Shown here: piece by piece, positions 34,604-44,861 of the stretch | How positions within the stretch are numbered: the first letter of the stretch is position 1 | Layout: each line of letters starts with the position of its first letter | Assembly: GCA_963768085.1 (NCBI GenBank) | Contig: CAVYGO010000003.1 | Location: 62,001 to 126,000, forward strand | DNA: 64,000 bases | Origin: Pukyongia sp963768085 | GTDB lineage: Bacteria > Bacteroidota > Bacteroidia > Flavobacteriales > Flavobacteriaceae | Direction of reading: 5' to 3' | The notes under the pieces: generated by a model | What the model was told of the DNA's origin: nothing | Databases searched by the model: none | The model's input: the letters and a program-made list of their open reading frames with translations, nothing else | Made by a program: the position numbers and the translations under genes

Positions 34604-34661
34604 CATGATTATATTTTGGCAAAAACTTCGTATTTAAAATACATTTACCAAAATTAAAAGG

Positions 34662-35117
34662 ATGAATTTCAACGCTGCACGAACAGAAATTGAGCATATC
34701 TTAGCTAGAACCAAACTTTCCATAGACCAACGCTTAACCGAAGTTTGTGAATTATTACAGGCAAACTTTCTGCATTACGATTGGGTAGGCTTTTACATGG
34801 CCAACCATGAAAACCAAACATTGCATTTAAAAGCATTTGCCGGTGAACCTACCGACCATATCGTGATCCCGTTCGGTAAAGGAATTTGCGGGCAGGTGGC
34901 GGAAAGCCACGAGAATTTTGTAGTTCCTGATGTAAAAGCCCAGGACAACTATATTGCATGCAGCATGCATGTAAAGGCTGAAATAGTAATTCCATTGTTT
35001 AAAGAGGGAAATAATATTGGTCAAATCGACATAGATTCACATACGCCGGACCCTTTTACAGCTGAAGATGAGCGTTTTCTTGAATGGGTGAATGAAAAAG
35101 TGGCGGAAATTATTTAA
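34662..35117 (+). CDS. GAF domain protein, fRMsr-like
   Basis: 151 residues, one GAF domain. WVGFYMA, IPFGKGICGQVAES and YIACSMHVKAEIVIPLF match free methionine-(R)-sulfoxide reductases. Cys76 (GICG) and Cys100 (IAC) correspond to two of the three redox cysteines of the E. coli enzyme; the third, which should lie about ten residues before Cys76, is absent (TDHIVIP there). The catalytic position is therefore kept and one resolving Cys is lost. It may still reduce free methionine sulfoxide with a different resolving route. Divergent from xrtF. Confidence 0.75.
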   Translation: MNFNAARTEIEHILARTKLSIDQRLTEVCELLQANFLHYDWVGFYMANHENQTLHLKAFAGEPTDHIVIPFGKGICGQVAESHENFVVPDVKAQDNYIACSMHVKAEIVIPLFKEGNNIGQIDIDSHTPDPFTAEDERFLEWVNEKVAEII

Positions 35118-35126
35118 ATTAGCTAT

Positions 35127-35525
35127 GTGGGTCACATTCCTGTACATAGAAATTTCAAATTAGCCTCCTATTTCATTCTTGCTGCCGTTGCAGTTGGGAT
35201 TTTTAAGGTTATCACTGTATTTTCGGATACAGACATTACGGCTTCCGAAAACTATATCCGCGTTATTTTAAACGTACTTATTCTAGCCTTACTAATCTGG
35301 TTAGGCCTTTACATTTCGAAAGGAAGGAATTGGGCCAGGATAACTTTTGCTATTATAACCGCTTCCTTATTGGTATTGGCTCCTTTTGTGGTTTTAAAGG
35401 AATTTAATACTTCCATGACTATCGGAATGCTATCTAGTTTATTCGGCCTTTTCCTCTTTATAGCCTTATTACTTCTGTATAGCAAAGGTGCCCGCGAATG
35501 GTACGCGGATCAGCTGAATTCTTGA
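35127..35525 (+). CDS. Small integral membrane protein, unknown function
   Basis: 132 residues starting at GTG 35127; an ATG two bases earlier is in another frame and soon meets a stop. Four membrane helices are visible at about 13-30, 44-62, 70-92 and 97-120. There is no signal peptide and no catalytic motif. Similar in plan to DUF-type membrane proteins of enterics and flavobacteria. It starts 10 bp after the GAF gene, so it is probably cotranscribed, and is convergent with the ABC permease gene. Confidence 0.65.
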   Translation: MGHIPVHRNFKLASYFILAAVAVGIFKVITVFSDTDITASENYIRVILNVLILALLIWLGLYISKGRNWARITFAIITASLLVLAPFVVLKEFNTSMTIGMLSSLFGLFLFIALLLLYSKGAREWYADQLNS

Positions 35526-35550
35526 CAATCATTCCTTGATGGAAATTGAA

Positions 35551-36807
35551 CTACATTCCGGTCCGTATGGCTTCAACCGGATCAAGTCGTGATGCGGAAA
35601 TGGCAGGTAATATACCTGAAATAAGCCCGATAGCCGCAGATATAGCAGTACCAATGAACATATTCCAGGGTGAAAGCACAAACTCGAAATCACCGCTGAA
35701 AGACGATGCGATCAGAGAGGCGAAGAATACCAATAAGAGTCCGATCAATCCACCAATAATTGCCAGTATCACTGCTTCAAATAAAAACTGAAGAAGAATA
35801 AATCGGTTCTTGGCTCCCATCGACTTCTGAATACCAATAATATTGGTGCGCTCTTTCACACTTACGAACATGATGTTAGCAATACCAAAACCACCAACGA
35901 GCAATGAGAATCCACTTATCAGCCAGCCGATAACATTCATCTGCCCGGTTATATTGTCGATGAAATCGGCAAAACCCTGAAGCTGATTTACAAAAAAAGT
36001 ATCGATCTCATCCGGCTTTAAACCCCGATGCACGCGCATCTTCTGTTTCAGCATGGCAATGAACTCGGCATTGTCCACACCGCTTTCAGGTTTAATAATT
36101 ATAAAAGGGAATAAATTCTTATTACTATCACCAAAAAGCTTCCTGATAATATTAACCGGCAGAAAGACCGATGTATCTTTGGAACCACCAAACAATCCGG
36201 TACCTTCCTTTTTTAGTACTCCGATCACGGTAAACTTTCGGCCATAGAGTCGTATCTTTTTTCCAAGCGATGCCTCACCCGAACCAAACAGTGTTTGTGC
36301 GATTTCATCGCCTAATACAATGACCGGATTTCCGCTATTGGATTCAGATTCATTATAAAATCTACCGTTGGCAATTTGAAGTGATTCGATTTCATAATAT
36401 TCATTGGTAACAGCACCAATCTCTACACTGCTTATGGATTTATCTTCATATTTTACGGTTTCCGACTGAACATTAAGTGTATAAGAGGCTGCTAATACAT
36501 CGGGTACATTACGCTTTACGAATTGATATTCTTCATAGGTAACATCTGGAAATTGTTCCCACTTCCAGCGCGGTACATCGGTGGGGCCAAAAGAGAATCT
36601 ACCTAAAAAGATGGTGCTATTGTCCAGTGAACTTATACTGCCTTCAATTTCTTTTTTCAGGGAATCTACTGCAGCAAGGACCGCAATTATAGAAAAGATC
36701 CCAATGGTTACACCCACTAAAGAAAGGAATGTCCGCAACTTGTTGTTTTTAAGCGCGTTAATAGCAAAATTAAAACTTTCCCTAATGATTCGAAGATAAA
36801 TCAGCAT
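35551..36807 (-). CDS. MacB/FtsX-type ABC transporter permease
   Basis: 418 residues. The first helix (about 20-45, KLRTFLSLVGVTIGIFSIIAVLAA) is followed by a MacB periplasmic core domain (about 50-280). Three helices of the FtsX domain follow (about 295-320, 345-370 and 385-405), ending in the conserved tail SRLDPVEAIRTGM. Such permeases do not pump across the inner membrane directly but couple cytoplasmic ATP use to work in the periplasm, such as lipoprotein or toxin release. The ATPase partner is not next to it here. Divergent from purH. Confidence 0.9.
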   Translation of the reverse strand: MLIYLRIIRESFNFAINALKNNKLRTFLSLVGVTIGIFSIIAVLAAVDSLKKEIEGSISSLDNSTIFLGRFSFGPTDVPRWKWEQFPDVTYEEYQFVKRNVPDVLAASYTLNVQSETVKYEDKSISSVEIGAVTNEYYEIESLQIANGRFYNESESNSGNPVIVLGDEIAQTLFGSGEASLGKKIRLYGRKFTVIGVLKKEGTGLFGGSKDTSVFLPVNIIRKLFGDSNKNLFPFIIIKPESGVDNAEFIAMLKQKMRVHRGLKPDEIDTFFVNQLQGFADFIDNITGQMNVIGWLISGFSLLVGGFGIANIMFVSVKERTNIIGIQKSMGAKNRFILLQFLFEAVILAIIGGLIGLLLVFFASLIASSFSGDFEFVLSPWNMFIGTAISAAIGLISGILPAISASRLDPVEAIRTGM

Positions 36808-36866
36808 GCCGTAATTCTTATCCGGATTTTTCAGAATAAAGATAGGACGTTTTCATTTAAGTTATG

Positions 36867-36898
36867 TTACAAATTCTCTGGGTAATTATGTATTTTTG
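36867..36898 (+). promoter_or_regulatory. Candidate promoter of purH
   Basis: TATTTTTG at 36891-36898 matches TAnnTTTG. TTAC at 36867, 20 bases upstream, is a weak -33. The ATG of purH is 41 bases downstream. Confidence 0.5.
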
Positions 36899-36939
36899 CA
36901 CTTTCTACTAATTCGGGTTGTATTAAACTAAATTTTCTC

Positions 36940-38472
36940 ATGAGTAGCACCAAAAAAATCACTTCGGCTTTAATTTCTGTATTTCACAAAGATGGTCTCG
37001 CACCCATCGTGCAAAAACTGGATGAATTAGGGGTAAATATCTATTCAACCGGAGGTACACAGAAATTTATCAATGATTTAGGAGTTGGTGTTATCCCTGT
37101 GGAGGAAGTTACAGCGTATCCTTCTATTTTAGGTGGTCGGGTTAAAACCCTTCACCCAAAAGTATTTGGAGGAATCCTTAACCGCCAGGACAATGATGGT
37201 GACATCGCGGAGATGTCTCAATATGAAATTCCGCAACTGGACCTGGTGATCGTCGATTTATATCCTTTTGAAAAAACAGTGGCTTCCGGAGCATCCGAAC
37301 AGGATATTATTGAAAAGATCGATATAGGAGGTATTTCGCTGATCAGGGCCGCCGCAAAGAATTTTAAAGACACCCTTTGTGTTTCGTCCATGGAAGATTA
37401 TTCTGAAGTTCTTCAAATGCTGAATGACGGCAATGGAGAAATTAGCCTGGACGACAGACGCCGTTTTGCTGCAAAATCGTTTAATATTTCTTCAAATTAT
37501 GACACGGCGATCTTCAATTATTTTAACAGCGACCATAGTATTGCTTCGCTAAAGATCAGTGAGATGCAAGGCAAGGTATTACGGTATGGAGAGAATCCAC
37601 ACCAAAAGGGATACTTCTTTGGTGATTTCGATGCCATGTTTGATAAACTTCATGGAAAGGAACTTAGTTATAACAACCTTCTTGATGTGGACGCTGCCGT
37701 AAATTTAATGGCGGAATTTCAGGGAGATTCGCCCACCTTTGCCATACTGAAGCACAATAACGCTTGTGGAATAGCGCAACGAGAGAGTGTGAAGCAAGCG
37801 TATATTGATGCGCTGGCTGGTGATCCTGTTTCAGCATTCGGTGGAATTCTTATCTGTAATACTGAAATAGATGCTCAAACTGCCGATGAGATTCATAAGC
37901 TATTCTGTGAGGTGGTAATTGCGCCATCCTATGCAGAGGAGGCTTTAGAAATTCTGAAAGGAAAGAAGAACCGCATCATTTTAATTCAGAAAGAAGCTAA
38001 ACTCCCTAAAACCCTTACCCGGACCTGTTTAAACGGAGCATTGGTACAGGAGAGAGATAGTATAACAGATAGTGTCGAAAATTTATCAAATGCTACCCAC
38101 AATAAACCCACTGATAGTGAGTTAGAGGATTTGTTGTTTGCTTCTAAGGTCTGTAAGCATACAAAATCGAATACTATCGTTCTGGCAAAAGGCAAACAGT
38201 TATGTGCCAGCGGGACGGGACAGACCTCGAGAGTAGATGCTTTACGTCAGGCTATTGATAAAGCCAAAGCGTTTAATTTCGACCTTAATGGAGCTGTTAT
38301 GGCAAGTGATGCGTTCTTCCCATTCCCTGATTGTGTTGAAATCGCAGACAATGCCGGAATCACTGCGGTTATTCAACCCGGAGGTTCGATTAAGGATCAA
38401 TTGAGCATCGATTATTGCAACGAAAATGACTTGTCCATGGTATTTACCGGGACGCGTCATTTTAAGCATTAA
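36940..38472 (+). CDS. purH: Bifunctional AICAR transformylase/IMP cyclohydrolase PurH
   Basis: 510 residues. The N-terminal IMP cyclohydrolase (MGS-like) domain has ALISVFHKDGL, YSTGGTQKFI and GGRVKTLHPKVFGGIL. The C-terminal transformylase has RYGENPHQKGYF, LDVDAAVNLMAEF, ILKHNNACGIA and the closing MVFTGTRHFKH. It carries out the last two steps of IMP synthesis in the cytoplasm. It precedes mreB by 67 bp, a usual pairing in flavobacteria. Confidence 0.96.
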   Translation: MSSTKKITSALISVFHKDGLAPIVQKLDELGVNIYSTGGTQKFINDLGVGVIPVEEVTAYPSILGGRVKTLHPKVFGGILNRQDNDGDIAEMSQYEIPQLDLVIVDLYPFEKTVASGASEQDIIEKIDIGGISLIRAAAKNFKDTLCVSSMEDYSEVLQMLNDGNGEISLDDRRRFAAKSFNISSNYDTAIFNYFNSDHSIASLKISEMQGKVLRYGENPHQKGYFFGDFDAMFDKLHGKELSYNNLLDVDAAVNLMAEFQGDSPTFAILKHNNACGIAQRESVKQAYIDALAGDPVSAFGGILICNTEIDAQTADEIHKLFCEVVIAPSYAEEALEILKGKKNRIILIQKEAKLPKTLTRTCLNGALVQERDSITDSVENLSNATHNKPTDSELEDLLFASKVCKHTKSNTIVLAKGKQLCASGTGQTSRVDALRQAIDKAKAFNFDLNGAVMASDAFFPFPDCVEIADNAGITAVIQPGGSIKDQLSIDYCNENDLSMVFTGTRHFKH

Positions 38473-38539
38473 AATTTGTTACATTTGTGAAGTGTGACAA
38501 TATGTTACACGTTTAATTTCAATACCGCCAATAAAACAT

Positions 38540-39571
38540 ATGGGATTTTTTGACTTCTTAACTGAAGAAATTGCTATCGACCTTGGGAACTGCCAATACA
38601 CTTGATCATTCATAACGACAAAGTAGTGGTGGATGCTCCTTCCATTGTAGCCCGGGATCGAACCACCGGTAAAATAATCGCAGTTGGCCGGGAAGCCAAC
38701 ATGATGCAGGGTAAAACCCATGAAAATATTAAGACCATTCGGCCCTTAAAGGATGGTGTGATTGCCGATTTTGACGCCAGTGAAAAGATGATAAGTATGT
38801 TCATCAAAGATATTCCGGCGCTTAAAGAAGAGATGGATAACTCCTTCCCTGCGAATGGTTATCTGTATTCCCAGTGGAATTACTGAAGTGGAAATGCGCG
38901 CGGTAAAGGAAAGTGCGGAACGTGTGAATGGAAAAGAAGTATATCTGATTCACGAACCGATGGCTGCAGCAATAGGTATTGGTGTGGATATCATGCAACC
39001 CAAAGGAAACATGGTAGTGGATATTGGAGGAGGTACCACCGAAATCGCAGTAATCGCTTTGGGTGGAATTGTTTGTGACAAATCGGTTAAGGTCGCGGGA
39101 GATGTTTTTACAAATGATATTGTTTATTATATGCGAACCCAGCACAATTTATATGTGGGTGAACGCACTGCTGAAAAAATCAAAATCCAAATAGGGGCTG
39201 CTACCGAAGATCTTGAACTTCCTCCAGACGACATGGACGTTCAGGGACGTGACCTTCTTACCGGTAAACCAAAACAGGTACAAACATCTTACCGGGAGAT
39301 CGCCAAGGCACTGGACAAGTCGATTCTCAGTATTGAAGATGCTGTTATGGAAACATTATCTCAAACTCCACCTGAATTGGCTGCTGATATTTACAATACC
39401 GGGATTTATCTCGCCGGAGGTGGATCCATGTTGCGCGGTTTGGACAAAAGATTATCTCAAAAAACAGACCTTCCTGTTTACATTGCGGAAGATCCATTAC
39501 GAGCTGTTGTGCGAGGAACCGGAATTTGCCTTAAAAACCTTAATAAATACAAGAGTGTATTGATAAAATAG
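38540..39571 (+). pseudogene. mreB: Rod shape-determining protein MreB, frameshifted
   Basis: An actin-like MreB of 342 residues after three single extra bases are removed. MGFFDFLTEEIAIDLG (ATG 38540) is interrupted near 38585 and again near 38605 by one extra base each. LIIHNDKVVVDAPSIVARD continues to KDIPALK, where one extra base near 38828 breaks the frame before MVICIPSGITEVEMRAVKESAE. The rest is intact, with phosphate loop VDIGGGTTEIAVI and end GTGICLKNLNKYKSVLIK. Removing the three bases makes the length divisible by three. MreB guides lateral wall synthesis. Essential in rods, so sequence error is likely. A possible -7 TACATTTG is at 38480. Confidence 0.85.
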
Positions 39572-39583
39572 GAATAACAACAG

Positions 39584-40411
39584 ATGCAACAGATTATCTT
39601 TTTCTTCATTAGGAATAAAAATTTCCTGTTGTTTCTTCTACTCTTCACGATATCTCTTTTACTTACCATAAATTCCCATTCATTCCATAGTAATAAAGTT
39701 GCCACCTCGGCCAATTTCCTGAGCGGTGGAATTTACAATATCAAGCAGAATTTTAAGGATTATTTCAATCTGAAAACACAGAACCGAATTCTTATTGAAG
39801 AGAATAATAGACTTAGACAACTGCTATCAAATACACATCCCGGAGATAGCACAAGTAGTATTGACAGCACTAATATCCTATGGAAATACAACTACGTTTG
39901 GGCAAGAGTCATTAATAATTCTTATTCGAAATCGAAGAATAATTTAACCCTGGATCGCGGACTAAAAGATAGTGTAGGAATTGATATGGGAGTGATTTCC
40001 TCGAAAGGAGTTGTAGGGATAGTAAATAGTGTTTCACGAAATTATGCTACGGTTCAGTCTGTACTGAATTCCAGTAGCCAGATCAATGCCAAGCTAAAAA
40101 ATACCCATCATTTCGGAACGTTGGTCTGGCAGAATAATAGCCCTTTCGAAGCCATTCTAATCGATATTCCACGCCAGGTGAAATTTAATGTGGGCGATAC
40201 GATTATCACGGATGGGAAATCAACCATATTCCCGGAAGGGATCCTGATTGGTTCAATCAAGGAATACAAGTTAGCTGATAATGAGGATTATTACGAATTG
40301 ACCATTACACTATTCAATGATATGACCAATGTACGTCATGTCTATGTGATTCGCAATAAGGATGCTGTGGAAATAAAGCAACTGGAAAACGCTTTGGAGT
40401 ATGTGGAATAA
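39584..40411 (+). CDS. mreC: Rod shape-determining protein MreC
   Basis: 275 residues. One N-terminal membrane helix (about 12-30) is followed by a coiled coil (LKTQNRILIEENNRLRQLLSN) and the MreC beta-domains, with VISSKGVVGIVNSVSRNYATVQSVLNSSSQINAKL and VGDTIITDGKSTIFPEGILIGSI. It is the periplasmic scaffold that activates PBP2-RodA. It lies 12 bp after mreB and shares one base with mreD (TAATG). Confidence 0.94.
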   Translation: MQQIIFFFIRNKNFLLFLLLFTISLLLTINSHSFHSNKVATSANFLSGGIYNIKQNFKDYFNLKTQNRILIEENNRLRQLLSNTHPGDSTSSIDSTNILWKYNYVWARVINNSYSKSKNNLTLDRGLKDSVGIDMGVISSKGVVGIVNSVSRNYATVQSVLNSSSQINAKLKNTHHFGTLVWQNNSPFEAILIDIPRQVKFNVGDTIITDGKSTIFPEGILIGSIKEYKLADNEDYYELTITLFNDMTNVRHVYVIRNKDAVEIKQLENALEYVE

Positions 40412-40909
40412 TGATATACCTCATAAATTCGGTGCGTTTTATTACGCTGTTAATTGGTTCAGGTGATCTTACTGAATAATATCAACTTGTTTGGCTATAT
40501 CAATCCATATCTCTATGTTTTATTCATCATTGTATTTCCATTCACAGGGAACAAGAGCCTGCTGATATTATTGTCCTTCTTTCTGGGTCTTATGGTGGAT
40601 ATATTCAGCGATTCGGGCGGGATTCACGCAGCTGCATGCAGCTTAATCGCCTTTGCCAGGCCTGTGTTTCTGAAATTTTCTTTTGGTGTTAGCTACGAAT
40701 ATAACATGGTGAAAATTAGCAAAGTCCCCATGGGTGAACAGATAACTTTTATCTCTTTGATGGTTTTCGTACATCATCTGCTACTTTTCTCACTTGAAAT
40801 ATTTAACTTTAAGCACATACTTCTGATACTAAAATCTACGTTATTTTCAGGTATATTCAGTGTAGTTTTAATCCTTTGCGCTGTCTTGTTGTTTAGTCGA
40901 AAGAATTGA
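40411..40909 (+). pseudogene. mreD: Rod shape-determining protein MreD, frameshifted
   Basis: About 165 codons. The start MIYLINSVRFITLL (ATG 40411, overlapping the mreC stop) is followed by one extra A near 40454. After its removal the frame continues VQVILLNNINLFGYINPYLYVLFIIVFPF and runs to the TGA at 40907. Five to six membrane helices fill the protein, with the family feature FFLGLMVDIFSDSGGIHAAA. It is the inner-membrane partner of MreC. The single insertion in a short A run is probably a consensus error. Confidence 0.8.
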
Positions 40910-42776
40910 TGAGAAAATTACTCTTACTTGTATTAGTTATGATTACCGGAGTGGTATTCGCCGGGAGGTTATTCTATCTCCAGGTGTATGACACTTCTTT
41001 TCAGAAATTATCTGAAAACAATGCTATCAAGGTAATTTACGATTATCCGCAACGCGGTTATATTTTCGACCGAAATGGTGAATTACTGGTAAGCAATCAA
41101 CCTTCCTACGATGTGATGGTGATTCCCAGAGATGTAAAACCCTTCGATACCCTGGAGTTTTGTGAACTACTGAAAATGACCGAAGAGAATTTCATCGAAA
41201 GCCTCAAAAAAGCGAGGGTGTATTCTCCCCGCTTACCTTCGGTGGTAATTCCTCAACTTACAAAAGCCGAGTACGCCTATCTTTCAGAAAAAATGTACAA
41301 ATACGAAGGTTTTTATATTCAGAAAAGATCTTTACGGGATTACCAGGTAAATCATTCGGCCAATGTCTTGGGTTATATTGCTGAAGCCGACAATAAGATT
41401 ATTAAAAAGAACCCATATTACCAGATGGGTGACCTCATGGGGAAACAAGGTGTTGAAATGCAATACGAAGACATTCTTCGAGGGGTAAAAGGTGTAAAAT
41501 ACATTCAGAAAGACCGGTTCAATCGTGACATTGGACCCTATAAAGAAAGGATTTCGACACCTTACCGGAACGCGGAAAGGACATCACATTAACCATCGAT
41601 GCTGTGCTTCAGGATTATGGTGAAAGCCTAATGGTAAATAAACGCGGGGGTATCGTTGCTCTTGAACCTGCTACAGGTGAAATTCTGGCCCTTGTTGCAG
41701 CCCCAAATTACGATCCGTCTCTCTTGGTGGGACGCGAACGTTCAAAAAATTATACCAAACTCTGTTACGATACTATTTCCAAACCACTATTCGACCGGGT
41801 GTTACAGGGTGAATACCCTCCCGGATCACCTTTCAAAGCACTTACTGCCCTTATAGGGCTTCAAGAAGGTGTAATCGATACTGAAGAAACCATTTCCTGC
41901 TATGGAGGTTATCGTTATGGACGAAATAGAAAATTGGGGTGTCACCATCACAGAAGTCCGCTATCCATGCAAGCGGGTATTGCGAATTCCTGTAATGCCT
42001 ATTTCTGTACGGTTTACAAGCGTACCATTGAAAAATATCCAACACCCCAGGAAGGCATAGATAATTGGAGAAACCATTTATTAAGTTTCGGTTTGGGTGA
42101 TTTTATGGGATATGATCTCCCAAGCGGAAGGCCTGGCAATATACCTAGCGCTAAGACATATAACACCATTTATCAATATCCTACTTATAAATGGTACGCG
42201 TCAGCCACAATTTCGAATGCAATAGGCCAGGGAGAAGTATTGTTAACTCCAATGCAAATGGTAAATTTTACGGCTGCTATTGCCAACAGGGGTTGGTATT
42301 ACAAACCGCATATTATAAAGAAAATTAGCGGTGCCGATACTATTCCATCATTATATAGAAAGAAATATCAGACCACCATCGATCGTGAGCATTTTGATCC
42401 GGTCATTGCGGGACTATTTGACGTTTATAATTATGGAACTGCATCATATCTTCAGATGCCAGGTATCGAAATCTGTGGTAAAACAGGTACTGCAGAAAAC
42501 TATACAAGAATAAACGGAGAGCGGGTTCAACTTACAGATCACTCTGTCTTTATAGCCTTTGCCCCCAAAGACGATCCGAAGATCGCCATCGCTGTGTTTG
42601 TGGAAAACGGATATTGGGGAAGTCGCTGGGCAGGACGCATCGCGAGTCTAATGATAGAAAAATACATTAAAGGGGACATAAGCCGAAAAGACCTGGAGAC
42701 TTTTATTCTTAATGGGAGCCTGGAGGATGAGTATGCCAAGCCATACAGCGACGAACCGTTCAAAATAAACCAGTAA
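40909..42776 (+). pseudogene. mrdA: Penicillin-binding protein 2, frameshifted
   Basis: A 622-residue PBP2 broken by one missing G near 41552 (AAAGG should read AAAGGG). Before the break: membrane anchor (3-20), QRGYIFDRNGELLVSNQPSYDVMV of the dimerization domain, and GKQGVEMQYEDILRG. After it, the transpeptidase: SxxK in PPGSPFKALTAL, SxN in ANSCNAYF, and KTG in ICGKTGTAEN. With one base restored the length is an exact multiple of three. It crosslinks wall for elongation with RodA. Its ATG at 40909 overlaps the mreD stop, and its stop overlaps the rodA ATG. Confidence 0.85.
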
Positions 42777-44035
42777 TGGCAAGAGGCAGAGGATTTGTGC
42801 GATTCGATTGGTTGACAATCATTATATATTTCGTGCTGGTAGCGATTGGCTGGATCAATATTTATTCTGCTTCAATGGACGATAATGCCAGTAGTTTTTT
42901 CGACATGAATCAGATCTACTTCAAGCAGCTCGTCTGGATCTGCCTCAGTTTGGTACTCATTATTTTTATTCTGGCGCTCGAAGCAAAATTCTACGAACGG
43001 TTTTCGAGTATAATTTATTTGGTCTCGCTTGTTTCATTGCTAGGTTTGTTTCTGTTTGGCACCAATGTCAACGGTGCGACCTCTTGGTACATTATAGGAG
43101 GATTCAGTGTTCAACCGAGTGAATTTGCCAAGGCGGCCACTGCGCTTGCTTTAGGGAAGTACATTGGCGATATGCAGACCAATATCAAGGAGTTCAGGCA
43201 TCAGCTTAGGGCTTTTATTATCATTGCATTGCCTGCCCTATTTATAATACCTCAACCCGATCCTGGTAGTGCTCTGGTATATGCGGCATTTATTTTTCCC
43301 ATGTATCGTGAAGGATTGCACTTCATATATCTATTATTAGGATTTTTTCTGGCTGCACTTTTCTTCGCCACCCTTGCCTTCGGGGTTGTTTGGGTCACAG
43401 CGGGTATCCTGCTTATCTGCGGACTGTTATATTTCAGAAACCGAAAAAAGAAAAAGACAAAGATTATCAATTACACAATGGCAGCCGCTGTATGTATTGG
43501 TTTTGTCTTTTCAGTGAGTTATATCTTCAACAATGTCTTTGAACAACGCCACCGAGACCGGTTTAATATTGTACTTGGCAAGGAAATAGACACCAAGGGA
43601 ATAGGTTATAATACCAACCAGAGCGAGATCGCTATTGGGAGCGGTGGATGGACTGGTAAAGGCTGGACACAGGGAACGCAGACTAAGGGTAACTTTGTTC
43701 CTGAACAACAAACCGACTATATCTTTAGCACGGTAGGTGAAGAATGGGGATTTGTTGGAAGTATAGTCGTAGTGATCCTTTTTGTTGCCTTAATAATTAG
43801 GGTATTATACCTGGCCGAACGGCAGAAGAGTCAGTTTAGCCGTGTCTACGGATATAGTGTCGGCGCTATTTTATTTGTCCACTTCTTTGTGAACGTCGGT
43901 ATGGTTACAGGCTTATTACCTACCGTTGGAATTCCCCTGCCCTTCTTCAGTTATGGAGGCTCGGGATTATGGGGCTTTACGATATTGCTGTTCATACTAA
44001 TCCGTTTGGACGCCTCAAATTCGCATTATGCCTAA
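42776..44035 (+). CDS. rodA: Rod shape-determining protein RodA (SEDS glycosyltransferase)
   Basis: 419 residues with about ten membrane helices. SEDS marks are present: GGFSVQPSEFAKAATALALGKYI (with the conserved VQPSE), PQPDPGSALVYAAFIFPM, and the late motif VNVGMVTGLLPTVGIPLPFFSYGGSGLW. It polymerises glycan strands from lipid II with PBP2. A loop of basic residues (NRKKKKTK) near 222 is a flavobacterial feature. Last gene of the mre-mrd operon; its stop is 2 bp from the convergent endonuclease stop. Confidence 0.95.
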   Translation: MARGRGFVRFDWLTIIIYFVLVAIGWINIYSASMDDNASSFFDMNQIYFKQLVWICLSLVLIIFILALEAKFYERFSSIIYLVSLVSLLGLFLFGTNVNGATSWYIIGGFSVQPSEFAKAATALALGKYIGDMQTNIKEFRHQLRAFIIIALPALFIIPQPDPGSALVYAAFIFPMYREGLHFIYLLLGFFLAALFFATLAFGVVWVTAGILLICGLLYFRNRKKKKTKIINYTMAAAVCIGFVFSVSYIFNNVFEQRHRDRFNIVLGKEIDTKGIGYNTNQSEIAIGSGGWTGKGWTQGTQTKGNFVPEQQTDYIFSTVGEEWGFVGSIVVVILFVALIIRVLYLAERQKSQFSRVYGYSVGAILFVHFFVNVGMVTGLLPTVGIPLPFFSYGGSGLWGFTILLFILIRLDASNSHYA

Positions 44036-44037
44036 TG

Positions 44038-44853
44038 TCACTTTTTGCCCCAGGCTTTCAAATTAATGCTGCCCTCAAACTCCGCTTCTACATCATCTGA
44101 AAGCCCCTGGAAAAAATCGATTCCGGTCTTCGACTCTATCTCGTCAATGGTCACCACATATTCATAATATGACAGGCTTGATTCTTTGTTCGGAATCAGG
44201 AACGCGATCGCTTTATACTCCTCACCGCTACGGTCGACGACTATCTTATAGAATTCTAATGGCACGGAAACATCCTCATCACCTATACTTTTAAGTCCGT
44301 TTTTCAGCACCCCTCCGGTGACAATGTACACACCATCTTTTCGTTCAGCCCAATAGCGAACTTTCTGTTCTAACCTATTCCAGATGCCGGCGTTGAATTC
44401 ATGAGTCCTGCGGACTGATATTACTCGTTAAAAAGGTTTCGTGATACGCCTCATAATTAAATCGACGATCTCCTGCAGGACATAAATGACCGCGATCGTA
44501 ACCAGAATTCTTGTAGTTACGCCAGTCGGCCGATTCGGTTCTTACATTTTGCGGTCTTGAACAAAATAGGGGCGCTCAAAATCGGTCTTTGCCAGATGAT
44601 TCTTTTTAAGTTCATAGGCGACCCATTCTGCCTGTTCGTGTTTTTCAGAATAGGATAGGCTATAATAGACGTGTCTTACGATCTTTCCGGTTGTAGAATT
44701 CGGAAGATAGCGATCGTCAAATTCAGCCTCACCGGAATCATTCACAACAGGATTCGGATAGTTTTCATTTTGTTTGTCTATATACTTTTCAGCATAATAC
44801 AATACTGCGACTACGAGGATTATCAGAAACGGGTATAGGTATTTGCGATTCAT
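44038..44853 (-). pseudogene. DNA/RNA non-specific endonuclease (NucA type), frameshifted
   Basis: About 271 codons with two compensating single-base errors. MNRKYLYPFLIILVVAVLYYAEKY (ATG 44853) is a membrane anchor or signal. HVYYSLSYSEKHEQAEWVAYELKK and DRKM are followed by one missing G near 44545. The frame goes on VRTESADWRNYKNSGYDRGHLCPAGDRRFN with the catalytic DRGH, then an extra T near 44408, then EFNAGIWNRLEQKVRYWAERKDGVYIVTGGVL to the end. It is a secreted or periplasmic magnesium-dependent nuclease of the NUC1 family. The total length is divisible by three, which fits one deletion plus one insertion. Confidence 0.8.
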
Positions 44854-44861
44854 AAATAATG

